Below the pieces are notes generated by a model, which saw only the letters and a program-made list of their open reading frames with translations, was not told the origin of the DNA and ran no database searches. A stretch of 64,000 nt of DNA, taken from the NCBI GenBank assembly GCA_023014335.1, contig JAECYW010000019.1:558001-622000 (forward strand). The letters are read 5' to 3'. The translations under genes were made by a program, and so were the position numbers. This DNA comes from Galerina marginata (Eukaryota; Basidiomycota; Agaricomycetes; Agaricales; Galerinaceae). Of the stretch, positions 10,891-23,600 are shown piece after piece (the first letter of the stretch is position 1; every line of letters starts with the position of its first letter).

Positions 10891-13375
10891 TCAATAAGCA
10901 ACACCGTAAATCTCAACCATAAACCTTCCCTCTTCAGGTAAAGCAATTATGCTATCGGTGTTGAAGGCTTGACGCGCATGCCGCAGCAAGGCGCGAACGG
11001 CCGTTCTGGTATAAAGGTCGAGGTTTAGTTAGCTCAGCAATCCACAGTGGCGAAGACTCACAGATCATCCGGCGTTGCGAGTACACCGACACTGAGGATT
11101 TGATGAGCAATATGAAATCGCTGGTATCCATAGCTTGGAAGGGAACAAGTGAGGGTTGGAAGTATTGGTGGAAAAATCGGACATACTGCATTGTAGTAGA
11201 AATGGATGCGCCCGCTAAAACTGCAGAAAGCATATCGTACATTCTTTCGACTTCAGCGTCGGTCAAAGAGAAAACCTACATAAAAAGTGTCACCCAGAGA
11301 TGGGGTGTTCATGGCAACAACATAACTCACCACGTCTACCGACAGTGCGTAAACAACACAGAGTGTAGTGAGAATGGAAAATGCCATTTGCTGGATGAAT
11401 TTATCCTGAATCGGAAAAAGAGGGTATACAGCTTCACAGATCGTTGGCAGGTAAGGCGAAATAAGAAGCGGATCAGCTGCCTCAAGCAGTGCAGCTAGAG
11501 TCCCTAGACCGACGACGACTTTCGTCTGCATATCTGAAGGTAACGCTTTGGACGGAATAAGAGCATGTTTAATAGATAAGCAGCTAGCAACACTCACCAT
11601 GAAATCTATTCCAAGTAACCCAGTTTTGTGGTCTTTGGATGAGAAACAAGGCCAAAGGAAGCGCATCGAACACCATCCGTGCCATGTCAGGACCTCGATA
11701 TATATTCTGGAGAGTAGCGGCGGAGTAGTCTTTGATCGAGGACATAACAAAAAGGGCATTGATACAGGAGGGGTTCTCGTTCGCGGTCCTAATGGCGTGG
11801 TCGATGTATCGTTTGATTGCAGATTGAAATACTCTTGGTCCCACGGCCTGGTAAATCTCCAGAATAGCGAAAAATACGGCATCCCGAGTATTTTGATCTG
11901 TTTCGGGCAAGTTGAGTATGTCATCAAACAGTGATAAGACACCCGGAAGATATCGTATAATATATGCATTCGACGCGTGGGCAATATTGGCCATGGTGAG
12001 GATAAGAGGAATGCAAAGTTCGTCTCCAGTGTGTTGGCATAGAGTGGTAGTCCACCAGAAAAGGAGTTCGGGGAGGTGGTTGTAAATCATGTCGGAGGAT
12101 AAACTGCGCAGGTAACGACGTGTCATATTGATAACGAATGTGTAAGAGCAGGCCGAGATAATGGACACGGGTTGTGGGCTAGATGTTATAAAGGCTAGGG
12201 CATGCTTGAAGAATATTAAAACGGGTGACATTCAGAAGCAAGGGAAGTACATACAGGTATAAGCATAAAATGGTGTCGTGTAGCCTCCGTGACCAGTGTC
12301 GCGTCTAGACACCATGCTCCAATCAGGGCCCAAACCGCGTAATCAAGAACCAAAGCGGGTCGAGATTCGATAACGAAATAGATTTGCAACCACCCGCGAT
12401 CGACAAGAGAAAAACGGGTCTCAAGGTCGGTGGCCTCAACGGGTAAGAGAGTCAAAATCATCAAACCCGCAAATTGGCAGGCGATGTTGCTGGTATCCGT
12501 TAAGAGGTGATCAATCTCCTCTGCAATAACAACTGCAAGAGAAGTTGGTTCCATAGCTGCATGGAGAGCCACCAAGACTTCCAGAGCATCCTAACAAGGA
12601 AAATTAGAACATTCTCATCGGTTAAGGAAGACTGCTTACCACGACCGGCACCATCAAAGAAAATACCTCAAGGGAGGTATTAACATGAATCGGGAACTGA
12701 GTATCCGAAATTATTGCTGTCGTTCGTCGAAATATCTCGATCTCAAGTTGCGGGGTTAAAATATCCCCCCTGGAAAGAATTGAGCGAGAGAACAAAGGAA
12801 TAGAGAGGTAGGGCTACCTTTCTATGACGGTGACAAGAGCTAGAAGAGCACGACCGCGATGACCCCATCCTTTTCCGACGTCGCAGGCATGATCCAGAAG
12901 GCGGGGTGTGAGAGCAACAAGCTGAGAACAGCTACTCTGGCGGATCTTGGGGACCTCGTTAATACAAGTCAAAGAAGTAACGTCACAACTCCAGCTTACG
13001 AAATGTTCGCGAAGGTGAAGCTGGTGCGCTGTGAGCAACGAGCGAATTCCAATCATCGTAGCGTATTTTCTTCCGAAAATTGAGGAATGAGTGTCTTTAT
13101 GAAAGGGACAATATTAAAGGCAAGGAAGGGAAAATGATACTTATACCATTTCAGGAAAAGACCCCGTGACCATTCGCTTGCAAATCGTCGACATGAGGCA
13201 AATCAGGTTGGGCCGAACGGGTAAAAACAAGGATTGACCAGTATTGCGGGACTTTATTCAAATTGAATGGGTGATGTGACAACCAAAGGCGACTAAGAAT
13301 GATATACGGCATTGGACATTCGAGGAATACGTAACCATGTATCATTGAAGCAATACCGAAATTTGCCTGCGACAC
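10891..13375 (-). CDS. Large helical-repeat-like protein of unknown function (copy 1)
   Basis: A chain of minus-strand exons separated by 50-60 nt introns covers this span. The best parts are about 13056-12814, the 12575-12230 exon and the 12190-11580 exon, followed by exons to a TGA at 10891. The product (about 700 aa) consists of amphipathic helices rich in Leu, Ile and Ala, like HEAT/ARM-type solenoids, but I cannot name a family. The gene at 35382-37481 is a clear paralogue: both have P-L-x-I/L-x-x-x-x-x-L/I-A, a late A-L-P-x-x-M-Q-x-K motif directly after an intron of identical phase, and a shared P-Q block just before it. The 5' start and the join to the last exon (AACGGCC at about 10995) are uncertain in phase. 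Such solenoids usually act as protein-binding scaffolds; this is inference. Confidence 0.65.
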
Positions 13376-13539
13376 GACGACTGAGTGAATGCCTAGAATG
13401 GAAGAGAAAGAGGCAAAAAAAATTGGTGATCGGCCGCAACAACATTGAGTGGTATGTGTGGGATTTGACTGGTGGGGAGAGGTTTAGCAAAAAGCGACAG
13501 TTGACGGTGCTGAGATGAATTTACCTCGGAAGTAACCAC

Positions 13540-14400
13540 AAAAACAGGAACAAGCATCCAGACCTCGAATGGCTATCGACAAGCCTATCTGTGCGTGGGA
13601 GATCCTACGGAAGGTAAAAGGCTACGAAATTTATGGTGATATGCTGCGACGTAATTGCTCAGATTGATGTCTAAAAGCCAGAAGATTGTCGATAAAAAAA
13701 GCCTTACCAGAAGATGTTTGCTGCCCTTCGCAATCGTGGCGCGGCTTTACGTAGACAGCGGTACCACATTTGTGGTCGTGATGTTGCGAGGAAGAGAGGT
13801 TTACATGCTGTGGATGATTGAATTGATTCATGGTGTAGAGGGAAACATAGATGAAAAACATTACCTTCAGAGAGGGTTCATTCGCTCCTACATTGCCGAC
13901 AACCAGGAATAACCAAGAAGAGTTGTTCATCGGACAGATGAACGTGGAACATATAGGAGAACCAGTTGGGCTTGACGATGAACCTAAAGTTTGCTTGTTC
14001 CCAGACGATGGGGACGCACGCCACCAATTGGAGAGTAGCGGTTTTGGGCTGGCTACCTAATTGATAGCAAAGTTAGTACGGAATCATGCTAAATCGATGT
14101 GAGACGTACTGTGCGGTTCTTCCCTCAACAAAATCGAGTCCGTCGAGCACCAGTAGCACCTTTCGGTAGCTTAGTCTTCCCTCTCCACCTCCTCCGGTTC
14201 AACGACGGGAGTTGCGCGATCTGATCAACCATGATAAGTCTTATGGTCAAGGACTGTCGCTGCAGAATAAACTCTTACTTCCAAGCCTCTCATAGGTCGA
14301 TGTATGCCCCTTCTTGACCAAGATTAAGAGGAAATCAATTCAGATGCTCAGTCCGTCATAGCTAGGCAAATCGAATGTCCTAGTCCACAATAAATTCAAT
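13540..14400 (-). repeat. Decayed copy of dispersed repeat family
   Basis: Blocks such as 'ctacgaaatttatggtgatatg' (shortened: 'aatttatggtgatatgctg' at about 13627) and 'gaaacatagatgaaaaacattacctt' (core 'gaaaaacattacctt' at about 13852) match in order similar blocks near 28710/28930, 30500/30700 and 32950/33180. All are on the minus strand relative to the left inverted-repeat arm. No intact reading frame. Confidence 0.5.
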
Positions 14401-15119
14401 ATGCCGGCATAGGACGACGAGTTCGCAAAAATTTACCTTCACAAGAATTTCAGAGCCTCTTACATGGAATCCGCCGACACATCGAAACCAGAAGGCTAGC
14501 TGTTCATCGCAACTAACCAGATAAACGTGGAGGCTATGATAAGGAGGAGAATAGTCGTTGTTGTACCCCAAATTTGGCGGACGGGGGCAGTGCCGCGACT
14601 GGTCGCAAGATCGATGTAAATGGAGGACACGGAAGGACTTCATCGGAGTCCAGATGAAGACGATATATAAAATCGGACGAAACTGGCCAGATAGATAGAG
14701 GAAGTTGTGGTAAGAGTGAAGAAGAGTCGCTTCAAAATTGGAAACGGATGACACAGCTAAGAATCACGTGACGTGCCGCGTCGATTGACCTGTGCATCGA
14801 CTAGCGGAATCGCACCAAAAGACAATATAAGTCTTGTAAGGCCAGGTTCCCAGCAATGCCCATGACCTTTTTTCAAAGGGAAGAAAAGAACTCAGATCTT
14901 AAAAAAGGTTTTTCAATTTTACAAACCGAGAAATCAAGGAGAAGATGGTGGTAATTTGAACTGGATCTCAAGGTCATGGGAATATTAATATATTGATTTC
15001 CATCCCGCATCTTTGATGAATAAACGTAATCATAGCCCTTTACAAACATAAAGCCCTCACTGTCCATTCAAAACTCGAAAGAGAGAGCAGCCCACTGCAC
15101 GTTCGCCCATTCGCTCCTT
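14401..15119. other. No gene recognised
   Basis: One open stretch of 124 codons on the minus strand (14754-14380) and one of 64 codons (15067-14873) have no recognisable domain and no partner exons. The region lies directly downstream of the single-pass membrane protein gene and probably holds its 3' UTR plus spacer. Confidence 0.4.
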
Positions 15120-15809
15120 TTACCTTTCAGAGGTTGTCAAAGGCGTCAGTGCAAAATAGGGTAAGATTCGGCTAAGCGTACCGATAACGACGTAGCAAAG
15201 TACTACGAAGATGAGCAAAACTGCGACAAAAGCCCTGAAGCGAACCTTGGAGAGCTAGCAGCGTTTATCAGTAGGGCAGACAGCTTATGGAACTGCATGG
15301 AACTAACCTCCGCCTTCATCACTGGCTCGAATTGATGGACAACTGCGAGCCTAAGAGGAAGAAGAACAGAGATTAGCTAAATTTCGTGAACTGTATGAGA
15401 CGTAGGCCCACCTGATAACCGACGCCTGCGCGTCGGCGAAGTCTTGTTCACTCCCTAAGCTAATAGGAAGCCCGTCCGTGCCAACCCTAGCTGCGAAATA
15501 CTCCCGGTCTACCCTGATGCCGAGGCTTTGAAGCGAGCAATTGCTTTCATTGGGATAGAGTCGTTGGTGGAAAACGACAAAACGGCGTGACCGGATGACG
15601 GCCTCGTATTGCTCAATAGGGTTCTTACTGCGAAAGAGCACCCGCAATCCGAGCCTATCTTTTCCGAACCCAGATGAGTTCAAAGGTTCAAACGGCACGG
15701 ACACAACGAAAGTGCCTTCTTCATGAAAGGGGAAGTAAACTCCTTTGACCTGTCAACGAAGGCATATTGAGGGTAAGACATTGCGCAGAGCGAGGAGACA
15801 TACCGGCAT
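15120..15809 (-). CDS. Single-pass membrane protein, unknown function
   Basis: Four exons, 15809-15804, 15749-15412, 15350-15308 and 15254-15120, join in phase to 173 aa. The N-terminal ~115 residues are soluble and start V-K-G-V-Y-F-P-F-H after a two-codon first exon. They contain R-S-R-R-F-V-V-F-H and I-R-V-D-R-E-Y-F. A hydrophobic helix of about 20 residues (F-V-A-V-L-L-I-F-V-V-L-C-Y-V-V) lies near residue 140, followed by a short tail ending T-S-E-R. This predicts a C-terminally anchored membrane protein with the bulk facing the cytosol. Introns of 40-54 nt have good GT-AG ends. No family recognised. Confidence 0.7.
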
Positions 15810-17699
15810 GGAAAAAGCGCTGCTTAAGAGATGAGTTGAAAGCGAAGGTTGAAAATGGAAGAGTTGACGGCGGAGTGGCTATGGGTGAAAGCTTTAAATA
15901 TTTGCTTTATCGTCACGTGCGAATGGCCTAAAGTTGGTAGATAAAAGGCTTTGGCCAATCTTTTGAAGATGACTGACTCTTGGTGTTCATGGTCAAGAGT
16001 CAGTTTTTTCTGCACTGATAAAGGTCTTTCTTCAGCAACGGCACAAGTCAAAGGAGCGTATCCGGCGGTGGGAGGACGAACCGAATGTGTGAATCCTAAA
16101 CCAAAGATTACCCCCACAACGTGTTGTCCCAAGTAGAGCTAGAGTTCGTGGCTTGGTGCGCCAGGTTACGTTGAGCGGGGCGCCAGTTGCGAAGACGCAG
16201 CGACGTGGCTGTAGGCATAGGAAGGCGGCGAGGACCTCATATCACAGAGGGGACGCCATGCCGGGTCAAAGATGGCGCGGAAGCGGGTGAAGCTACTACC
16301 GAGCTGGTGGCGGCGTTTGTGGGACAGACGAATGCTACTGCATGGCAAGTCGTCGTCGCCTCACAGACCGGAGAAGGAGACCACCAGGTGATGCAAAAGT
16401 TAGCTGGTATGGGACGTCGTTCGGCCTAAACTCGCGTCCGTTGCCAAAGGGAGCGCCATGAACGGGACTGCTGCCTTCTTTCCTTAGAAGTTAGTGGCAG
16501 TAGTGATGATTATGGGTGGGCACTTACCTGCTTGCCTCTCGTCGCTCGCTCTCCTCCTCGTGCCCTCGGTGTGGTGCGTTTTCGCTGTATGACTTTGTGA
16601 TGCGACGTATGGAGGTTGGCGGTGACAAACATCACGACGGTGAATGTGAGTGAGAGACTCTAGAGAGAGGGAGTGAGAACTTGAATATTAATCCGAAACG
16701 GATGTCATCTGGATGTCATTGAACTTCCACTTTTGAGTTGGATCACGTGCTGATTCTCGATATTCAAGTCGAGGTGGTTCCACGTCTGTTCCCTGTTCCA
16801 CTGGATCCCCAACCTATGAAATTTAAGCATGACATTTCTCTAAAAAATATTGACTACCCACAAAAAACTTTTCCGAAGCCCAACCTCCTTTGAATCCTGT
16901 GCTAGCATAACCACAACACACCTCCGTGATTTCCAATTGCTCATCCGGACTCCGTTAATTAAATAAAAGGTTCATTTCTACTATTACTTGGAAACTATAA
17001 AATCATTCTGGAAACTGACATCACATAGCACACGGCTCTCCCGTTTTCTCAACCCTAGTAATCCCATTGCTTGCATTCCCGCTTCATCCCATCGTCATGG
17101 CTTATCGAGGCTCTGCACCGGAACAGTGCAGAACTTCCGTCCGTCAGCGTGGCTACCCTCTTGTGGGTTCTGTTCTAAACATACGCCTAATATCAGTCTA
17201 AACTTGGGAACCATCCATGGTCTAGCGCCTTACCTAACGCAATTGCTGCGCGTGGATTTTTTTCTCGACGGTGCTGCTGTTGCGAGCAAGCAGGCCACCT
17301 CACGTCCAGACGACGGATAAAGAGCCTCGATTTCTTCATCTGCTACAAAGCTCTTGCGATTGGCATACACGAAAATTCAACTACGGCCTCGGCGTCCTCA
17401 CTACCACCCCTACATCGCGCTGACACGTCGAGGCACGCTAAAGGCGACCTTATACCTCTTGACACTTCAATGTCACTTTATTAGTTCTTAGCAGGTATGT
17501 CTCAATGCTCTGAGATGCAACATTATTTATTCAAGTTAATCACCCACGCAGCACTGTAGGAAAATTTCCTGCTGATAGGAAGCTACAAAATAAAATCACC
17601 GACTCTCTTTTCGCCGAACTCCATAAATTGGGAAAATATCAGACTCGGTACGCTTGACGTCCACAGAAGGAGCCGGAGCAGGCTCGAATTCAAAATAAC
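15810..17699. other. Possible small genes, unresolved
   Basis: A minus-strand chain is possible from about 16646 (M-F-V-T-A-N-L-H, basic, with a good GTAAGT donor near 16535) into 16490-16160, but downstream frames close. On the plus strand 16988-17320 and 17223-17480 are open without a domain. A CACGTGA-like E-box lies at 15914-15920 and TCACGTGC near 16743. I do not call a gene here. Confidence 0.3.
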
Positions 17700-20600
17700 T
17701 TATCCATCCATGTCCTCGTCATCGCTCAAGATACCGTCTTCCTCCTCGCTTTCCTCTGAATCCGAGCTCTCACAATACTCCCCGTTTTCGAAGTCATACA
17801 TCGCCATGATAGGCTCCAAAGCCTGCATTTCGCCTGGTTGGAGGGTATGGAGCCATGCAGAGCGGTAACAATTGATATACAATCCTGGAGGCGCTATTGC
17901 TTTCTCGTCATAGACGTCGCCGTGTAACCGCAGGCGGGGCCCGGAGCCAGGAAGACGACGAGTTCCAACCCTCGGATAGCGAAGACTTTCAGCGGAATTA
18001 TCCAAATTATACAGCACTTTCTTAAAGTCATCAGAGCGCCAGGATGGGTAGACACGTCGAAATGTCCTAGGTTGCGATTGCGAAGGTTCCGTGTCTGATT
18101 CATCCGAGCTGTTGCAGTTAATTCCAGCATTTTTGATTAATTTAAGGTGACGCCTCTGCGTCGGATCAAGCTTTGTGGCCTTCAATCTATTGCTGTGCAA
18201 CTGCAAATGTGAAATCCCGTGAGCCAGCCTCTTGTCTCGACATTAGGATCATTTACCTTTGCTTTCCGACGCTGTCGAGCGCTGTTGGCGAGCCTGGTGT
18301 TCTTCTTACTTGGGTCCGGATCTATCTGAAACCGGTACACACGAGACAAATAACCGAGTTGTCCATAGATTGTTTGGGAGATATAGTCTATGTCGAAATA
18401 CGAAGCCGGTGTGGGATTTGGCCGTTGATACATTCCGTCCTTTATTGAACGCAAAAAGTTGGCAGCGAAGACAAATATCGATTCTCGATTGAAAGAAATG
18501 TGACGCTTTCGCGAGAAGTCGTAACGCCAGTTGTCGGCTGTGATCGGAGTATAGCCAATTAGCCGCTTCTCGAAGGCGTCGATTTCCTCCGCCGAGGGTA
18601 TGCTGACAGTCTTAAGATCATTCACCCCTGGAATTTGTAGTAAATGATAGCAGTGTTGTCGGAGAATATCCTAGTTGGACGGTCAAGACAGAAAAAATAA
18701 ATGTCAGGTTATGTTTCCTTACTAGAAAGCGAGAGCGATATGGCCCCTTATCACGTATATCTGGCGCCGCTTTAGCTTTTTTCTTTCGTCTTGATGATGA
18801 TGATTTGTTGTGGGGCGTGATAGTCTTCTTGACGAGAGTATGGATTTTTCTCACAACATGTTCTGTCCTAGCCTCGAAGGCAGAACTAAACTCATCCAGG
18901 CGTTGGGAGACCATGGATATTATCGGCGAATATTCCTGTTGAGGGGCCTCACTCATAGCCATTGGGTTAAAGTCCAATTCTCTGTGCCTTTGAAGTTCAG
19001 TCGGCCTAGAAACCGTGCTATGACCCTGCTAGCACTGGATGAGATATGTAAAGTTGAAAATACAGGGAGAGATCACCTGGAATGGATCTGCCTGAACCTC
19101 TTGCCCATTATGAATTCCTTGCGCTTCAGGAGGCTGATAGACATTATGAACGAAAGGTGGACGGTTATCCTGCCCAGAAGTGCCAGAAGCCATGTTGCGA
19201 CCTTCGAGCTGCTAAGTGCCGTGGATGAGATGCGGAAAGTCAAAATGCAAAGAGAAATCACCTGGAATTGGTCAACGTGAATTTCCTGTCTATGACGACT
19301 TCCTTGTGCTTCGGCAATTGTGGAGCCTTCTTGAGGTTGATGATGATGTGATCCAGAACCCTCAGCATCTTGTTGGTAGGTTGAATGCTGCAGTTGATGT
19401 TGTTCCGTGTGTCGCTGTAAAGCATCTGGCTGGGATACCTGCTGCTGATAGAATTATTTTTGAAGTGAACTAATCGTAGTGTAAAGACTTACATGAGCAA
19501 ACTGGCTTTGGGGATCATGAGTGTGAGAGGTATCCATGGCATTGCCTGACGCATTCACGAGCCAGTAGCTATCGGGATTCGGGAACGAAAAACTTCGAGA
19601 ATAAGATGGCGAATGATACTGAGCCTGGGCCGGGTCATTGTAGGGCGACATTGGATAAGACCCTGGGATCTCCATGTTTGAATATTGCTGTGATGGCTGA
19701 GGGTCAGAGTCATCGTTATCATGATAGTTATGGTTCCAAGGCCGGTCCACGGAAGACGGATGCGCAAATTGCTCAGGTAAATATGGAGGAGTATATTCAT
19801 CATCAAGAGTTTGATATTGTGACGGAAGTAGAGAAGTAGGCTGTGAAGCATGCTGAGTGTTCGGCGGTTGCACTGAACTTTGAATTTCACTGTTGGTGTC
19901 GGACAAAGGACGATGTGAAGGAGTTCCGGACCACGGATAACGACTTTGACCGACCGGCGCATCTCTGATCTGTCCTTCTGTGAAGCCTTGAGAGCTGAAC
20001 TGCGAGGTAGATGAGCTTACACCACCGTGTGGGGGTTGGTGTGCCATCGGGGTGGCGGCCTGACCATTCTGGTTAACTACAGCCGAGAATGGCATATTGT
20101 AGGTTTGCTGGCTATTCTGCATCATGGTTTCGTTGTCAGATGGACCAGTGGCCCTGGCTGGGTTAGGCGAAATTTGAGCTGAAGATAATGCGATTTGACG
20201 GGTCAACATGGAAGGAGATGTACTTGAAAGTTGAGGCGATAACATCTGTTGGTCCACTGACTGGCATTCAATTGGTACTTGAGATGAACTCCTAGGAGAA
20301 AAGACCAATTGACCAGATTCTCCTGACTCTCGCAAACGCCTACCAGCTTGTGTGGCCATCTCCTGTGCATATGTCATTGCAGGAGTTGTGGAGGCGCCGA
20401 TGGCTTGTTGGAGGTAGGCAATTGCCGCAGGGTCCACTTGCTGGGGGACTGGGTGGTGTAGATCAGATGAACCAGTATTTGGCTCCTGCACAGTGGAGAA
20501 ATGACTCATAGCCGGCAGTACATCATGTCTACGCCTCGACACGGAAGACAACACAGTGGAGGAGGGCGAGTGCGTTCTGTCATCGTCAGCTTGGTTGGTC

Positions 20601-23600
20601 ATTCTTTGAATATACTGCGTGGCCGGGGTCTGGAATAAACCGACAGCTGATCCTGAGTGAGCCCCCAATTGCACTGATCCTTGCAGCCTTGGAGAGGCTG
20701 TTGTGGACATAGAATCTAATTGTCGAGGACGTGAATCTGGCGAGTATTCTCCTACTGGACGCGATAGAGATGACATAGATCGTGGAATACGATTGTGCCT
20801 CGAAGCTGAAGGCACTTCACTGGGCTGTCGTGAGCTTGAACCGCCTGTGTTAGCTGGAGAGGCCATAATCTGTGCAGGCGCCGACATAGCTGGATTTTGG
20901 GTCACATTTGACGGTGAAAGCTCCATGGGTGAAGGGTAACGTAATGGCTCATGCGATCCAGGTTGAAAGACATGCGTACTCGATGCAGATGGTGTTCCAC
21001 TACAAGATTGCGAAACAGGTACAGAGGAGTTGGTTTGTTGTTGCAGGTATGGTTCTCGTGAATGTTGTCCTGGAGGTCGACTACCCGACGGAGAGAAGGT
21101 CGGGTGTCGATTATGTCTCCGCCCAGATGCCGACAATATTACACTAGGAGATCGCGAGCTCGATCTTCCTGCGCTAGCCCGAGAGGCCCTATCTTGTGCA
21201 TACAGCATTGCTGGAGTCACGGAGGATCCCATGGCGGACTCGAGATAGTTCATCGCAGCGCCAGCGCTCGGTTGTTGAGGACCGGGTGAAGTCTCCGGCT
21301 CTGGTGACTGGTAATGCGACAGTCGATCCACGTGTAGGTTTCCCGACGACGACGACGACGACGACGACGAAATTGCAGGCAGTCTCGATGTAGATGGCGT
21401 TACGTTACTACGAGATTGCGAAGCTCGATCTGAGAAATTGGCCTGCTGCTGCTGATATGGTTCTCGTGAATGTCGTTTTAAGGGTTGGCTGTTTGGTGGT
21501 CGTCCAGATGCCGAAGACGTTACACTGGGAGACCGCGAGTTTAATCCTCCTGCATTAGCCCGAGAGGCCCTATCTTGTGCATACAGCATTGCTGGAGTTA
21601 CGGAGGATCCCATGGCGGACTCGAGATAGTTCATCGCAGCGCCAGCGCTCGGTTGTTGAGGACCGGGTGAAGTCGCCGGCTCTGGTGACTGGTAATGCGA
21701 CAGTCGATCCACGTGTAGGTTTCCCGACGACGACGACGACGACGACGACGAAATTCCAGGCAGTCTCAATGTAGATGGCGTTACATTACTACGAGATTGC
21801 GAAGAGGCTCGATCTGAGAAATTGACCTGCTGCTGCTGATGTGGTTCTCGTGAATGTTGTTTTAAGGGTTGGCTGTTTGGTGGTCGTCCAGATGCCGAAG
21901 ACGTTACACTGGGAGACCGCGAGTTTAATCCTCCTGCATTAGCCCGAGAGGCCCTATCTTGTGCATACAGCATTGCTGGAGTCACGGAGGATCCCATGCC
22001 AGACTGGAGATAGTCAATCGCTACAATGGTGTCTGAATGGGAAACAGCTGGGCTTGACGTTGGCTCTTGAGTCACATTGGAGGGCGAAAGATTCATGGGT
22101 GATGGACGCCGTGAAGGCCGTTCTCGCGAATGTTGTCCTGCCTGTCGATTACCAGAAGGGGAGAATATTGGTGGTCGACTATGTTTCCGCCCAGATGCTG
22201 ACGATATTACACTGGGAGATCGCGAGCATGATCCTTCTGCGCTAGCCTGAATGCCTTGCACATACGCCATTGCAGAGGTCATGGAGGACCCCATGTCAGT
22301 ACCTCCGACGGTGTTTGATTGGGAACCAGATGGGCTTGCCGTTAGCTCTTGAGTCACATTGGAGGGCGAAAGATCCATGGGTGATGGATACCGCGAAAGC
22401 CGTTCTCGCGAATGTTGTCCTGCTGGTCGACTACCAGAAGGAGAGAAGATAGGGGGTCGACTATGTTTCCGCCCAGATGGCGACGATATCACACTGGGAG
22501 ATCGGGAGCTTGATCCTCTTGCGCTGGCCTGAGAAGCAATGTCTTGCGCATACGCCATGACAGGAGTCATGGAGGACCCCATAGTGGACTGAAGATAGTC
22601 AATGGCTGCGACGGTGTTTGACTGGGAACCAACTGCTGGCTCTTGAGTCACGCTTGAGGGTGAAAGGTCCATGGGTGATATCGAACGCGACGGCCCATCT
22701 GCATGCGAGTTTCTACACGGCGACGAAGTTCCAGGCGGCAAGACCTCTTGCAGTCTCGCCCTAGTTGGCGTTACACTACGAGACTGCGAAGCCGGTAGCG
22801 CATAGGCAGTTGCTGAAGTCGTAAACGGTGCCACGGTTGTGTGATAATCCTCAACCGCTGCAATGACGTTCGGTTGTCGGGGACCGGATAAGCTCACTGG
22901 TGGCAGTTGGGTCGCATTGCTGGGCGGATGATCTGTAGGTGACTGGTAGCGCGATGACCCATCCGTATGGGTGGGGTTTAAAGGGAATGAAGAGTGTACT
23001 GGCCAATGACTTCTTTGACGTTCTGGAAGGCCTGGTCCACTTGTTTGGTCGTATGAATTCGCCGCCGTTTGGAATGGCGCAACGCTCGCCACGTCTCGAA
23101 AAATGTTGGACCTGGTTGGGGTTGGTGGCCCTTCCTCTGGCAAAGCGGATTGGAAATCGGAGTATGTCGTGCTTGAGATCATCATTGAATTTGGCGCATT
23201 CCGGTTTTGCTGCGAAAGGCTGGTGTCCGATGGATCATTATTGCGCGGCATTGTTGTGTCCACCGTGAAAGAACCATGCATTCCAGAATGATCAATTGTT
23301 CGTGATAAATCATCATTTAATCCCTTATTAATTTCCATGGATTGACTTCGTCGAGAAAGTTGGGTGTTGACATCGTTGACATCGGCGGAGGATTGAGTAT
23401 GCGGTCCGTCAACGGTAGTTGACTCTCCGCTAATTGGCACGGGCTGAGAGGAAAATCTGTTGGCCATTTGGCCGTTTGGGGTAGATTGACCATGAGAAAC
23501 GTTATGAGGTCTTGGAGAAGGTGTGTCTGGGTCGATAGAAAATTGTGTCTGAGTGGTTATCCATGATGCATCAGATTCCACAGAAAACCTGGAGTTTGAG

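Noticed and set aside
15951..16136. Possible hydrophobin-like piece (C-C-P near the end)
   Set aside because: Lacks the eight-Cys pattern and a signal peptide; the opposite strand is equally open.
21340..21751. GAC-repeat arrays considered as a CRISPR-like or satellite array
   Set aside because: They are in-frame poly-Ser codons inside the giant gene, spaced by coding repeats. The genome is eukaryotic.
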